From positions 4,521,624 to 4,585,623 of the forward strand of contig NW_004624743.1 in the NCBI RefSeq assembly GCF_000247695.1: a DNA stretch of 64,000 nucleotides, read 5' to 3'. Under the pieces are notes generated by a model. That model searched no databases. It saw only the letters and a program-made list of their open reading frames with translations, and was not told where the DNA came from. Shown here piece by piece: positions 34,067-45,717 of the stretch. The stretch comes from Heterocephalus glaber. Lineage: Eukaryota > Chordata > Mammalia > Rodentia > Bathyergidae. Position numbers and translations under genes: made by a program. How positions within the stretch are numbered: position 1 is the stretch's first letter; each line of letters begins with the position of its first letter.

Positions 34067-36384
34067 AAAGAAAGCTTGTGACATCTGTGATTCAGTTTTA
34101 TTTGGGGAAATTTCAGTTTCATACCTTTATATGTTCATAACATAGCTATCAAGCTTGAATCTCCCATGGTATTGGTAAGAGTAGCATCTGTGGTGGGTTT
34201 TACATGTTAAAAATGGGCCATGTTACTGAAAATTAATATGTTGGGATATAAACTATGGGTAAATATTTACATCTACATTTTTTCAATAAAATTGTTAACA
34301 TTCTTTGCAAGCCTTTGCAGTAATTTAGAATGACACTTGTATTAGGTTTTTCTATAATAAAAAATGCAGTGATTCTAAAGCCTTTAGTAATGTCTTTTAT
34401 AAAAAATTAATGAAACTTTTAAGGTAGAGGTGGAAAATACTTTTTTAATAGCATGGACTCTTACGTCATGCATGTGTGTGTGTTTCAGTAAAGACCTTGC
34501 CTGTGACTATCTGCAAGAACACTTCTGTCCCTGAGGTGAGGTGCACACTCCTTATTTGGAAAATGGTGCATAGGATGACTTACCTCAGGGGCAGCTCTGA
34601 AGGTTAAATGAAACAATGCTTGTGTAGCCTTCAGAATGGCTTTTACCACTCAGAAAACAACCGCAAGAATTACCAACAAAATAGGTGAATGGCTTTGGTG
34701 AGGCACAGCTGGAATAGCTCAAGTCCTGCTCTTTTAGCTTTAGCTCTCTTCCCTTCTGGGCATTGTTAATGATTCAAAAGATGAATCTCAAATGCTTTCT
34801 CCTTATTCCCCCATTAAATGGAGATTTTTATCTATGACCCAGAGAATGGATAAATAGATGGACAGTGTATTCCCTAGTATATGCTAGACTCTTACCTACA
34901 CTGTCATTAAGACAAGCAATCAGGGTCATTTCCTTCATTACCGGGTCCCACACATAGTGCAGCACTGGGGGTGCTGTACAATAAAGAACTGGCAAGCAAA
35001 ATGCACCTCCTGCACAGTGACTGGTACTGGTGAAAGATAATGTAACTGATTCTCAGTGAGAACTAAAGAAGGGGATATTACTATTGACTGAACATTGTAG
35101 AACATCAGAAAGTCCGCAGTTGTCTGCTGAAATTGTCTAATCTTAGAAGGTATGAGAACACTAAAGAAACATTAGCTTGAAGCCACTGCTAAGTCCCTGT
35201 TCTTTGGTGCCTGAAAATGTTCCTCTATATTATGTCATAAAACTAGAGACCAGAGTAATTTACAAGATTAAGGGCCTACATACGAAAGCACAGAGTAGAT
35301 TTTACACATCAGCCTAGACATTACAACAGACAAACATGAAGTACTGATCTTAGCTTAGCCCTGTGTCAGCCATTTTGGAGTGGGTGGATTTGGGTTGACT
35401 CTCTCATGCATCTCTGCTTACGAGTCAGGTGGAAATTCCTTCTTCCCGGGTCTCATGCTATCAGGCACAAGACTCAAATCCCCAGAATTTATAATGTATA
35501 TGATTTCTAAATAAAGTGCATGGGTATACTTCCTTCTGCTACAGAGGCATGCCAAAGACCTAATGAAAGAAAAGTTATCTTTCTTCTATTTTTCAACAGA
35601 TGATTGTGACAAAGAAAAACAACATATACTCTCATTTTTGGGAAAAGGAATATTGCAGTCACTGACTGATGACAATCATGAAATACAAAGTTCTCCTTCT
35701 CTAGGAAGAGTGGGTATATCTTGATTTGAACTGGTTTTGTGGCCAAGAAATCACTCCAGGAGTACTGATTTTCATGATGTTCAGCTTCATCTTTTTGGTA
35801 GCTTTCCATTTCTACTCCTTTTTCCACTTGTGAAAATGTTATTGGAAATGTTATTTTTTGAAGATTTTTCTTAGTTTGGTTTCAACAGAAAGAAAGACAG
35901 TGGTCTTTTTGTCTTTTCATGTTTTCAACTGCCAGTCATCTACGCTGGCAGTATTTTTCTTAGCATGTTGCTATCAAAAGGGTTATGATTTTCCACAAAT
36001 TTAGTTGTATCTGTTCCAATTAATAAAAGCCATGTACAGTTTTCTCTACTTTGGCTGGCTATCGAAGGCTGCCCTGGAACATTCCTTAAGATACTGAGAA
36101 ATTTATTCCTTTGTCTATTTGAATGTGGAACATGCAAAGCATGATCAAATCACACCATGAATGTTTAACTTTAAAAATTGTATTGCCATTAATCCTCTTG
36201 AAACAGCTTCACCTCATTGGGACACATTTATCTCATCGATCTTGGCAAATTCTGAAGCAGCTCTGGATGTTTTCTTTCATGGTCCTGTGAGGACTGATTG
36301 AACACATGGTAAATGCTATGACCCAGCACCATCCAACAGAAACCCAGGCTGTAGAAAACATGATGCGGTGTCCTGATCCACCTT
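34067..36384. other. Mostly unrecognised
   Basis: About 2.3 kb. It contains a MIR-like piece (34545-34645, listed) and a 106-codon minus frame at 35507-35827 that I could not relate to any family. A downstream minus frame (35940-36137, 65 codons) lies in the same region but in another frame, so a decayed processed pseudogene is possible but not shown. Confidence 0.45.
34545..34645 (+). mobile_element. MIR-like fragment
   Basis: It resembles the MIR core 3' side: 'atttggaaaatggtgcatag', 'gatgacttacctcaggggca', 'aaggttaaatgaaacaatgc' (MIR order: taaaatgggg, tacctcat, gaggattaaatgag). Confidence 0.55.
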
Positions 36385-36600
36385 ATCACTGGATCTGGCA
36401 CCGTGCGATTTCTAGGTCTCCCTCAAAGCCGAAACAAACATGAAAGAGACACATTTTAAATGGACTCAGGTTATAAAAGTAGCCAGGACAGCTCAACTAC
36501 AGACACTCACAAAAGACGACTTCCAGCACTGCTTCAGAAAGTGGCAGGAACTGTGTTGGCAATGGGCCAGGGTTGGCGGATTAATGGCAAGGTGTCTTTT
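36385..36600 (+). pseudogene. Mariner-family transposase C-terminus (fossil)
   Basis: Translated in one plus frame from 36391, the peptide starts DLAPCDF, the mariner block that carries the third catalytic Asp, followed by a stop, then VIKVARTAQLQTLTKDDFQ and HCFRKWQE. The TxDDFQxCFxKWxE pattern is the typical end of a mariner transposase, just before the C-terminus. A mariner transposase cuts and pastes its own element at TA sites. Stop codons and an apparent one-base frame break just upstream of DLAP show that the copy is dead. The upstream catalytic domain is not recognisable. A related fragment lies at about 62.3 kb. Confidence 0.78.
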
Positions 36601-38848
36601 ACTATAATTTTTTAAATGTAAGCTGTCACTATCTTTGTTGATCTTACTTCATTACACTGTCTGAACTCTTTCAGATTTTTACAACTATACCCTTGATTTG
36701 AGCATTGTCCTAGACTATGTTTATATTAGAGGATCTTTTTTCATGTTGGGAGAACTGGACATTAGAAGCAGTTTTAGTTTCCAACCCAGCTTTGGGCAAG
36801 TTAGTTACCTCCGTATTTGAGGTTTGGCTCATTCTGGCTGGAGGAAGGAAGGCAATTGGCCATGTCTATCTCACCCTTGGAGTAGCAGTCTTTTTCTGAT
36901 GGTCGTTTCTCAGCTCCGCAGAGACAGGGAAAGGAGAAAGCCTCTGAACTGGAGTATTAATGGAGTACTTAGGCACATTAATGGCCCTCTCAGATTCAAG
37001 GGTTGGAGAATAGACTGGCACTGTTGGGGAGTGAACAGACTGTCTCACAAACTGCCACAGCAGCGATAGCATGAACTGTTGGCTGGATTTCTTGCAACAT
37101 CTGACAATCTGGAATTAATTGCTGCCATTTTGAACATCCACATGACATGAGATCTAATAATGTGCACTGGTTGCGGACAGAGGAGAGTTGCTGCTCTACC
37201 ATCTGTTATGATTCGTCTCTGGTATCCCATTTAGTCTAAAAATCAGCATCATTACCTTGGGACAGACCTTATTCCCTACCGAGGCATTAGAAATGGCAAA
37301 GACAAAATAATACCATTTCTACCGTAGCAGTTAAAAATAGATACTCACAGGAAACAAACTGATGTGGCATTTAGATTAATGGGATCACAGAAACTTTCTC
37401 AGGGAGAAAAAATAAATATATTTCTAACAAAGATCATAGTCAGAATGACTTCAGATATTTCAATAGCCACAGTAGAAGCTAGAGGGCAAAGTAGCAATAA
37501 CTCCATATTTTGAAAAGAAATATTCCTACCCCAGAAATCTATGCTTCATACAAGCTATCAACCAAATGCATTTCTTACATAGACTTTCTTAGGAAGGTAA
37601 CTATGTTCAAAATTCATCAAAGGGAGAGTAAGACAGAAAGAGGAAAGGAGGAAAGGAGAGAGGAAGGAAGGAAAGAAGCAAGGAAGAAAGAAAAGAAGGG
37701 AAGCATTTTATAGCAAAAGTAGAAGGCTCATACTGAAGAGAGGGGAAGGAAATTTCTAGACCATGCTATGATGATGAATACACCTCCTTCTTTGACCCTG
37801 CAACATATCCTCCTGCTGCACTGCGGCCAGATGACACCTCCACTTTAGAAGCTTGGGCTTCCTCACTTGTGAATCAACAGCATTTTATATCATAGCATTT
37901 AAAATTCATGGCTATCATCATTTATATATAAACATGACGGCATGTTGTTGCCAAAACTCTTGTTCTACGTGAGGAAAGTTTTTTTCTGCTACTAAGTAAA
38001 CCATGTAGCTCACGGAACAGTTCTGAAATCAACTGAACTCCAGAAGTTTGTGGAGGGAATGATTGAATGAAAATCATCTCAGTTACTAAGAAAAGGCTTC
38101 GGCACAAGTATGATATTTTAGGGAGAGTGTGATCCGTGTTAAATGACTAGTCTGCAGCTGTGCCCCAGTAGGAACGCAGTGTTTGTCCAAACTCTTTCCT
38201 CCTGGGAACTGACTGGTCAGTAAGGTTGTGGTGCAGGCAGAGGCTGTAGCTCCTGTGTCTCATGTCTCCTCCTTCAAAGGCTACAGAGGCACGTGGGTAG
38301 TGACATACTTATTTATGATCAAGTGGGAGAGGTCATTAGTCTGAGAAGCATCCATGTCTTTAGAGAATGAGCAAAAAGCTGCTTCACATCACTACAATCA
38401 AAAGCCTGAAATGTTCAGATTCTTCAGAGAAACTCTGCACCAAATTTGTCAAAAGAAGGTCTGAATTGTTTGAGTTGCAAATCAGTTTTTTATATATTTA
38501 TAATAGGTTTCTGTGATTCCACTTGAGAAAAAAAAAATTCTCACCAGAACTTGACCTTGTGGAGCTTTCAGTAACATTAAAAACTATTTTAAACTGATTA
38601 ATGAATAAAAAATACATTGCATTAAGTGTATAAAAAACTAAATCTTCATCAGCTCTGTGACTGCCTTTCCATGGGTGACATTTGTGAAAATAATTGATTT
38701 TCATTTCATAGGACATATAACTCTGCAAAAAAAATTCTGAAAAATATATTCAAAGTTATGGTTTGAGGGGAAAATAGTCTAAAACTGAATAATATAGTTG
38801 ATAGTATGGTTGAAGATACTTTGTACATTTAATCTTAAATAATCTTGA
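36601..38848. other. Mostly unrecognised
   Basis: About 2.2 kb including a GA-rich tract (37621-37702, listed). Frames of 60-81 codons in 36717-37230 overlap on both strands without a signature. Confidence 0.5.
37621..37702. repeat. Purine-rich (GGAA/GAAA)n tract
   Basis: About 80 bases consisting almost only of A and G, with gaaggaaggaaa and aagaaagaaaag motifs. A 67-codon frame over it encodes only a Lys/Glu/Arg-rich repeat and is not a gene. Confidence 0.9.
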
Positions 38849-38860
38849 GATTTTATATAT

Positions 38861-38996
38861 ATATATTTTATTTATATATTAATTGGTACATTTTAGGTAT
38901 ACAATACATTTACATTTATCATTGGGTGTTTGTACCCGAACATGATGTATCTTAGTTCTTATTTTTACCCCATTACCTATCCACCTTTCACCCTTG
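38861..38996 (-). mobile_element. Severely truncated LINE-1 3' UTR insertion
   Basis: This is a short antisense copy of the same 3' UTR as 2226-3062: 'ttggtacattttaggtatac', aatacatttacattta, 'cattgggtgtttgtacccga', 'tgatgtatcttagttcttat', then cccattaccta and 'ccacctttcacccttg'. It is flanked by gattttatatat at 38849-38860 and 38997-39008. Only about 136 bases were inserted, so the element carries no ORF2 and only part of one repeat unit. Confidence 0.85.
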
Positions 38997-39008
38997 GATT
39001 TTATATAT

Positions 39009-40284
39009 TTTTAATAGAGAAGAACTATATAATACTACTTTTCTGAAGACAACATTAAAATGGAGGAAATAAAAATGTATCAAGTGTTTATATTTATTCA
39101 CTTATTAATGTTATACTGCAAATAAGTTTAGACACTGTATTCCGTGTGATTTTGAGTATGTATAGATTATTTATTAATGTTTCTTCATTTATAAGAACGC
39201 TTTATGTAAATATTATATTTTAATGTATCTTCATCTGCAAGACCTGTAATAACCCTGCTTTAGGGGCAAAACTCTTCAATTCCATATTAGTGCATTATTT
39301 ACTCCTGACTGATCACATTATTTTCATTAAACGGTTCAGTCCTTCTGGCTTTTGGAGTCCTGCTGTATGCTAAGTGCTGAATCGGTACTGGATGGAGGTA
39401 CATCTGTGAACATAGCAGACCCAAGTTTACACCTTTATAATAGCTATTCTGTAGAAGAGCATTAAATCCGCAGGGAATCAATAAAGGGATTCAGTAAAAG
39501 GATGGCGCTTTCCTGGCTGGGTCAGCTAATGCAGTGCCTACCACTGAAGAGGTGAGCAAGTAGCTGGAGTGCTTTTCCGATTCGGGCTATCACTCACATG
39601 GAGGTTGTGATTAACCCATTGGTATGATTGGTAAGACAAATTTATAGTCACTTCATGCCTTTGGCGTCATCACTACCCTCCACTGTCTAAATGGCAGGTC
39701 TCTTCAACTCCCTGTGTCCAAAGTGTAGCAGCAGCATCTGTGTTTCCCACCTACCCTGCTCTGTCCCACCTTTTTTGATCCTAAGGTCTAATTTCTTACC
39801 CATCCTGTTTAATATTGCCAAGCAGTCTCTCTCCTACAAGATTCTCAGGGAACATTGAATGTAATATTTCAGATATTTACTGACTCTAGTGGGATTCACG
39901 TGTAGATAGTGAGTGGAAAACTAGATTGACATAAAAGACGGTATGTCTTGGATTAATGCTAGTCCATAGAAAGTAGATTACAACTTTCCCTCCCTAGCAT
40001 AATACCAAACAACCAACAAAGTTTGGACCCAGAAAACTGTTTTTCCATGAAGTTTAAAAAGGTTACCAGTTATATACTTAATTTCTCTGAGATTCTGACT
40101 CCCTTCTTGAAATATTTGAATCATTCCCCTCATCTCTCTGCTTCAGCTGATGGCTGACTCTGAATCACACAACATAACCAAACTCCTGGAACACCTTGTT
40201 TGACTCATAAGTTATTCCCTTTTGTCACAATGTCTGTGAAGCAAATCAAAAACAATCCTTTTCTCAGGGAACAGATGTATATTT
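39009..40284. other. Nothing recognised
   Basis: AT-rich flank followed by more mixed sequence (39480-39850). The C/T-rich 39660-39840 may be an old LINE-2 trace, but the resemblance is too weak to call. No supported gene. Confidence 0.5.
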
Positions 40285-41340
40285 TTTGACTTTTATTAGT
40301 GTGTCTGCAATACATAATGATTACATTTGCTGTATGGAATTGATACATGTATATAAAAGATTTCACTTCCCTTCTTTTCCCTCCTCCCTCCAACTTCCTT
40401 GTATTTTCCCAGCACCAGATTCATTTATTTATCTTGTAAGACCTTAAAGAGTTGTCATATACACAGATTGAAAACCGGACTGATAGGACAAAGGACACAT
40501 GAAATGTGTTGGACAATTGTACTACTAAGTCAAGGTACAGTTTTAAATACATTACCTGCACTGTACTAGAATACATTTTCTCCTTCCCTTTTTTTCTATT
40601 ATCTTTCATTTTATATATATAGTGTTTTTTCTTTAAGTGAAACCATGTGACACTTCATCTTGTGTATCTGAGTTACTTCACTTAACATTATGGTCTCAAG
40701 GTGCATTCATTTTCCTACAAATGACTCAAGTTTATCCTTCTTTATGGCAGAGTAGTGCTCTATAGTGTATAAATATCACATTTTTTAATCCATATATCTG
40801 TTGATGCACACATAGGTTGTTTCCAAGTTTTAGCTATTATGAATTGCACTGCTATAAACACGGGTATGCATATATCACTGTGGTACGATGTCTTTAGATT
40901 TTTGGGGAAGATACCTAGAAAGGAAATACCTGGGTCAAATTTGATTTCTATTTTTAGTTTTTTGAGGAATCTCCACTTTGATTCCCACCGTGGTTGTATC
41001 AGTTCACACTCCCACTAACAGTGGAGAAGGGTTCCTTTCTTCCAACAGCCTCCCAGCATTTGCTACTGGCTGATTTCTTGATAATAGCCATTCTTTCTGG
41101 ATGAGATGGAATCTCAGTATTGTTTTAATTTGCATTTCTTGACTGACTAGTGATATTGAAATTTTTTTTTCATGAATTTATTGGCCGTTTGTATTTCTTC
41201 ATCTGAAAATTGTCTATTCATTTCAGATGCCCATTTTTTAAATTGGGCTATTAAATTGGGGGAAAGGATCAAATTTTTGAGTTCTTTATATATTCTAAGG
41301 AATGTATTTTTTAAAGTATTAGGTCAATAAGAAATACAAT
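40285..41340 (-). mobile_element. LINE-1 3' end, antisense (older subfamily)
   Basis: On the plus strand, landmarks run 'ggcagagtagtgctctatag', 'catatatctgttgatgcaca', 'gttgtttccaagttttagct', 'tttttgaggaatctccactt', 'cacactcccactaacagtgg', 'ctgatttcttgataatagcc', 'tttttcatgaatttattggc', 'aaattgtctattcatttcag'. This is the reverse of the last kilobase of ORF2 plus a 3' UTR beginning near 40285. Its 3' UTR differs from the dimer type at 2.2 kb, so it belongs to an older subfamily. All frames are interrupted. Confidence 0.88.
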
Positions 41341-42355
41341 TTTTCTAGCGGTATGAAAAGACTTACCATATTCCATTAGTTCCAAATCGATTCAGACTAC
41401 ATTAGCTATTTTGTGTGAAATCTAGAGTCATCAGAATATTTCCCGATGGTAATTTATATCACAATCACAAAACCACAGTATATAAACTGGGTCTCCATCA
41501 GCAGCAGGAGGAAGCAATTTGATATAATGTAAAAAGCACCTCAGTTGTCCTGACTATTAGGGTTAAATGAATTATTCTCCACCAACACCCAGGTTCAGTT
41601 ACAAGAGTTACATCCTAAGGAATTAGGAGGTTTACTCATCTCAGAGATTACCTATCCTCTCTGACCACACCATAGCTGGACATTGCTCCACTTTAACAGA
41701 TTCTAATTTTTACATTTCTGTACCGGAAGTAGAATATTTTATCAAGTGCTCTATACTTCAATGGAATTTCTTTAGCATTAACTGTACTGAGAGCTCAATA
41801 TCTTATTCATAAAATACTAATAGGATTTTGAAATGTCTATAAACTAGTGAAATCCACCACGATATTATTTCATATAGATGTTTAGAAGATTTGTGAGACT
41901 TGTGATTTGCATATAAGATCAGAGATAAATTTTTATCAGTAGTGTAGACAAATAGGATTTAGTAGTACATTCATTTTCAAGCCTTGGAGCACTTTTATAA
42001 TTGGAAAAAAATATTTTCTACTGAATGTTTTTTACTTTGAAGACCGAGTACAATATGGAAAAATGTTTTGCAAGTTGTTGGCCAAGATGATTCCAAGAGT
42101 AGATATAGAAGTTGTAGTTTGGGAAAATAAAACTTCCTTCTGAGATATGGGCTTGGTAGAGTGGCTTCTTTTCTGACAAGAAAAGAAAAGATACTTTCAT
42201 CACGTCCTATACAAATACACCAATATATAGTACAGTTGCTGTTGTCACTGTATCGATAACCCTTACCTATTTCAGGCCAATTTTTTTTAGCACCTCATTA
42301 TGTGTAGCCTTTCTGTTGTAAGGATGCAGTAGGGGAGAATGTCCCCAAAGGCATA
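41341..42355. other. Nothing recognised
   Basis: AT-rich, one 61-codon minus frame, no repeat family supported. Confidence 0.55.
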
Positions 42356-42499
42356 TATTATGACTTGTGTGCTTGTGTCCCTAAAACTCACATGTTAAAT
42401 CCCTACCACTCAACATGATAGTATTTGAAGGTGGGACCTTCGGGATGTAATTAGGTCATTGTAAAGTCTTGTGAATTACTAGTGTAACAGGACTAAGTG
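42356..42499 (+). mobile_element. MaLR-like LTR, 5' part
   Basis: It reads gtgtgcttgtgtccctaaaa, ctcacatgttaaatccctac, 'aggtgggaccttcgggatgt' and 'aattaggtcattgtaaagtc', the typical first part of a MaLR LTR. The 3' part is missing and the following sequence looks like a different LTR, so it was probably interrupted by insertion. Confidence 0.7.
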
Positions 42500-42948
42500 A
42501 GATGTGAGTTAGGATTGCCTTGGGTATAAGGACACCTGTGCCAAAATGGAGTCACGAAGTCTGAAATGGAGTCTGCCGAATCAGGACCCTCCAAGGGTCC
42601 TATGAAAACATCCTGTGACTATTTAGGACATCCCCAGAGGTTGATGAGGGGATTGGCTCAGGGGTGCATGGGACCTGCATGGACACTGTGCACACTGCAT
42701 AGCTTAGAGCCTAAAAAGTACATAGTGTCCTCTAGGGTAGAGACTATATCACTTACACAGTGACAGAGCTCCCTTAAAATCCATAGACACAGAGCCCTCA
42801 TGGGTATCCTACTCAGCAGGAACTCTTATTTCCTTGCCTTTACATCATTGACTTCCTTGCCTTTAAATAAATTTGCCTGCAACCCACCCTGTCTGTGGTT
42901 TCATTCTTCCTCACCATGGGACACAACCTCCGCATTCCAGTAACATTA
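42500..42948 (+). mobile_element. Probable solo endogenous retrovirus LTR
   Basis: A block of about 450 bases begins near tgtgagttagg and ends near cagtaaca, with TG...CA ends. It has LTR-like parts in order: a 'ccaaaatggagtcacgaagt' region (probable PBS-distal U3), 'aggggattggctcaggggtg', a poly(A) signal AATAAA at 42866-42871, a gcctgcaacccaccctg stretch (R/U5-like) and 'tggtttcattcttcctcacc'. aagtga occurs at 42494-42499 and 42951-42956 but a few bases outside these ends, so the flanking duplication is not firmly established. There is no internal retroviral sequence. Confidence 0.58.
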
Positions 42949-43089
42949 GGAAGTGATACAAGTTGAGCTTTATTACCTCTTTTTTTTTCTTCCCTATTTC
43001 TTTTTTTGTGATAGCTTAATTGAATTATTCACCCATTACCACATCCTGGCTCAAATGTGAAAAACCATCTCCAGTTTTATGATTTCAAA

Positions 43090-43480
43090 ATCTCTATTTT
43101 TAGCCTTCATCTGCAAACGCAAAACCCTCTCCACATGCTGCAGTCATGGGCACAGCTCCCTCCTGTTCTTGAATGTTTACTGGGCATCTGAAACCCAATA
43201 GATTCAAAACAGAACTATTTTCTGATCAGAAATTCTGTATGTTATCCTCCTTAGTTCATGATATTACATGGTTCTGAATTAGTGGAACTGAAAATCTTGG
43301 TATCTTCCTTTATTTCTCCCACCCCCACCCACATCCTAGCTGAGCTGATTCTACTTCCGTAATAGTTACTAATCTGTTCTCTTTCCTCCTGTACCACCCT
43401 ATTCAGTGCCTTAACTGGGACTTATGCATCGCTCTTTTCTCCCAGCCTCATTTTTTGCTCTCCTAAAATATGCTTTCCAA
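43090..43480 (+). mobile_element. LINE-2 (L2) fragment
   Basis: It follows mammalian L2 sense sequence: 'gggcatctgaaacccaatag', 'attcaaaacagaactatttt', 'aaaatcttggtatcttcctt', 'cacatcctagctgagctgat', 'tctacttccgtaatagttac', 'gtaccaccctattcagtgcc'. It is ancient and diverged and continues after a MIR at about 43845-43920. Confidence 0.72.
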
Positions 43481-43499
43481 ACTTTCCAAAACCTAATAC

Positions 43500-43725
43500 T
43501 ACTAATAATCTTGAATGTTTATTAAATAATTATTATTTGTCACTCTTCTGAAGTATCTTAAAATATAAACTCACTGAATTCTCCTGGTGAATCTGACCTG
43601 TCTCTATTGTTATCGTCAACTAGATAAGCAAACTTTAGCCCTAGATACTTGAAATCAGTCCTCTCATGTTGAGTAGCTGATGGAGACCGAACATGGGAGA
43701 ATCCAGGACCAACACACAGCTGCCT
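43500..43725 (-). mobile_element. MIR-like fragment
   Basis: Antisense MIR resemblance: 'tgaatgtttattaaataatt', 'ctcactgaattctcctggtg', then 'ctattgttatcgtcaactag' and ataagcaaactttagccct (core end). Moderate to weak match. It separates two L2 segments. Confidence 0.5.
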
Positions 43726-43844
43726 GTGCATGTGCCTGAGCTGCTCAGCAGCATTTACCCTTCCCTGGGAAACCCAGGCCTGTCAGTCCTTCACAGTCAG
43801 CTTCCCCTGCAGCCCACACTCAAACTCCCCACCCCCCTTTTTTT

Positions 43845-43920
43845 AATATAGATAAAATTCCAAACTCCTTATTTTTGCTTCCAGTGTTCTGCGTGCTCAG
43901 CCCTGAGCTTACCTCCTGCA
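43845..43920 (+). mobile_element. LINE-2 (L2) fragment, continuation
   Basis: 'gataaaattccaaactcctt' followed by 'cagtgttctgcgtgctcagc' resembles the L2 segment that follows the 43.1-43.5 kb part in the intact element, so it is probably the same insertion, split. Confidence 0.5.
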
Positions 43921-43924
43921 TTAG

Positions 43925-44300
43925 ATTCCTAGGATGGCCATAACAAATCACCCAAAACTGGGTGGCTTAAATGAACTGTTTTCCTTGTAGCAGCTCTAGA
44001 AGCCAGAAAAGCAGAATCAAGATGTCCGCAGGTCTACACTTTCTGCCGAGACTCAAGGGGAACATCCTCATTGCTGCTGCTGTTCTCTGGTAGCAGGCGG
44101 CTTTCTTTGGCTTCTTTGGCTGCCTCTTTGCTCCAACCTCTGCCTCTTGCTCCATACTCTACTTGCTCTTTTGCTCTCTGTGTTTTCTCCTATCTTTCTC
44201 TTTTATAAGAACACTAGCCATTGGATTGGTATTCTACCGGGATTCTCCAAGATGAACAGAGCTCTAGATTTATTTATTCTTGATATCTGCCAAAATTATC
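43925..44300 (-). mobile_element. LTR-like element (MaLR/ERVL style), antisense
   Basis: The plus strand reads 'attcctaggatggccataac', 'aaatcacccaaaactgggtg', 'gcttaaatgaactgttttcc', 'agctctagaagccagaaaag', 'tcaagatgtccgcaggtcta', then a polypyrimidine stretch. This is the common 'tggccataacaaa...ctgggtggctt' mammalian LTR seen in reverse. Confidence 0.7.
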
Positions 44301-44915
44301 TCTCCAGTAATGTAATGCTCATAGATCAGGGCTCTGGTCATGGACAGATCTTTTTGGAAATTGCTGGGACTTCCCAATTCGTATTGCATATGTAAACTTC
44401 TCTGCCATGAGGGTGCAGGTGCCCCAGCTTGGTTTCCCTTCCAAGGAGATAATCAGGAACTTTGGCCTCAGGAACTTTGCAATAGCCCTGTTTTCTGTTT
44501 AGAATAATCTTTGCCAGAAAATTAAGTTCTAACCAGTTGCCATTATTCAGATTCCTGAAAAAATATCTCTCTGAGAAATGCTTCCTTTTCCGCGCAAGCA
44601 CAAGTCACTGCTCTATCATGTCACCTCGTTTAAGTGCTCTACAAATCACTCACCATTATCTAGCATAATTATGTGCTAATTCTTTATTTATTCATTCATT
44701 CATTTTTTTTTTTTAAATTACCTCTTACTCTCAAGAGCAAAGCTGTAAGAAAAAGTGTGATCTTGCATGTTTGGTTAACATTGTTTCCCCAGAACATTCA
44801 ACTTGTAATTCTTGAAAGAATTAGTCATCAGCTTAATACGTGAGTGAACTTCGTGTCTCCTGTGTATGGACACAAGTGCACCTTCCCACCAGAAGCAGGG
44901 TCCCAGCATGCACTG
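44301..44915. other. Nothing recognised; small ATTC run
   Basis: A (attc)3-4 plus T-run at about 44687-44714. An 82- and an 87-codon frame on opposite strands overlap at 44338-44395 and have no signature. Confidence 0.5.
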
Positions 44916-44924
44916 CAGCTGGTG

Positions 44925-45017
44925 GTTTTTTTTTTTTTTCTGGTACCGGGGATCGAACTTAGGTCCTTGCACTTGCGCAGCAGGCGGCGAAACCACTGAG
45001 CTAAATCCCCAGCCCTA
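44925..45017 (-). mobile_element. ID-like SINE, antisense
   Basis: T-tail (44926-44939), ggtaccggggatcgaactta, ggtccttgcacttgcgcagc, aggcggcgaaaccactgagc, taaatccccagccc. The direct repeat cagctggtg is at 44916-44924 and 45018-45026. The body keeps CpG dinucleotides (gcgcag, ggcggcg), consistent with a fairly young or little-decayed copy. Confidence 0.93.
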
Positions 45018-45026
45018 CAGCTGGTG

Positions 45027-45454
45027 TGTTAACGTGGCCTTGAACTCCAGCACCGGCTCTCAGTGTCACTGAGAAGGGATTTGGAGGGCGCTTTTCTTCT
45101 GTGAGAGTCGAGAGCGCAGGGAGTGCTCATCTCCCTGCATCGAGGTGCACACCCTGATGGAACAGCGGGTGCAAATCGGAGTTTCACAGACTGTTTTGTC
45201 TTCTCCACTGCTCATTTCACCAAATGTGAGAGAGAAAATCTGAGCTAAAAAACCGAGATGCAATCATGAGAGCAGAGAAAGATGTTCGTGATACGGTTAA
45301 GTCATTATCACTCATACGTGAATCAAATGTCTTTTTTTCTTTTTTAAGCAAAAAGGTTTATAAACTGATCTGGTCCCAGAGCTCATCTCCCAAAACCTGT
45401 CTTCCATTCCCTGCAGCAAACCTGGGGCAACCGCATGAAGCTCTTCGGAGGTGC
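45027..45454. other. Nothing recognised
   Basis: Slightly more CpG than elsewhere (gagtcgagagcgcaggg, aaaaccgagatg) but too short and plain to call a CpG island. Frames of 65-81 codons lack support. Confidence 0.5.
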
Positions 45455-45683
45455 AAGAATACACCCAACCTTTTTTTTTTTTTGATGAAATGGAGTACTA
45501 CTCAGCCATAAAAAATGAGAAATTAGAGACATTTATAGCTAAGTGGATGCACATTGAGGCAATACTCTTAAGCGAAATAAATAGGACACATGTGTGAAAT
45601 ACCGAATAGTTTCTCTAGTGTGAGAAACTGAAAGTGTAAATAAGGACTAAATGTATAATAGGTAATGTGAAATAGGAAGAAAA

Positions 45684-45717
45684 GGGGTAAAGGGGAAGGA
45701 AGTGGGAGGGCTAGGGG
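45684..45717 (+). repeat. G-rich G-quadruplex-type motif, unit 1
   Basis: G runs of three to four in order (ggggtaaaggggaagg..., gtgggagggctagggg) with short A/T spacers on the L1 sense strand. This is the weaker of the two. Confidence 0.6.

Noticed and set aside
34900..35350. Possible conserved non-coding element or enhancer
   Set aside because: No recognisable motif cluster and no cross-species data, so conservation cannot be judged from one sequence.
35507..36137. 106- and 65-codon minus frames suggesting a processed pseudogene
   Set aside because: The two are in different frames and I could not relate either to a protein, and no poly(A) tail or target duplication was seen. I only mention it in the region note.
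45471..45483. T13 run at the 5' junction of the young L1, thought to be an odd twin-priming or inverted-tail product
   Set aside because: The related copy at 2.2-3.1 kb has a T-run at the same internal position (just before aataaaatggagtactactc on the sense strand), so the run is part of this L1 subfamily and the truncation simply falls in it.
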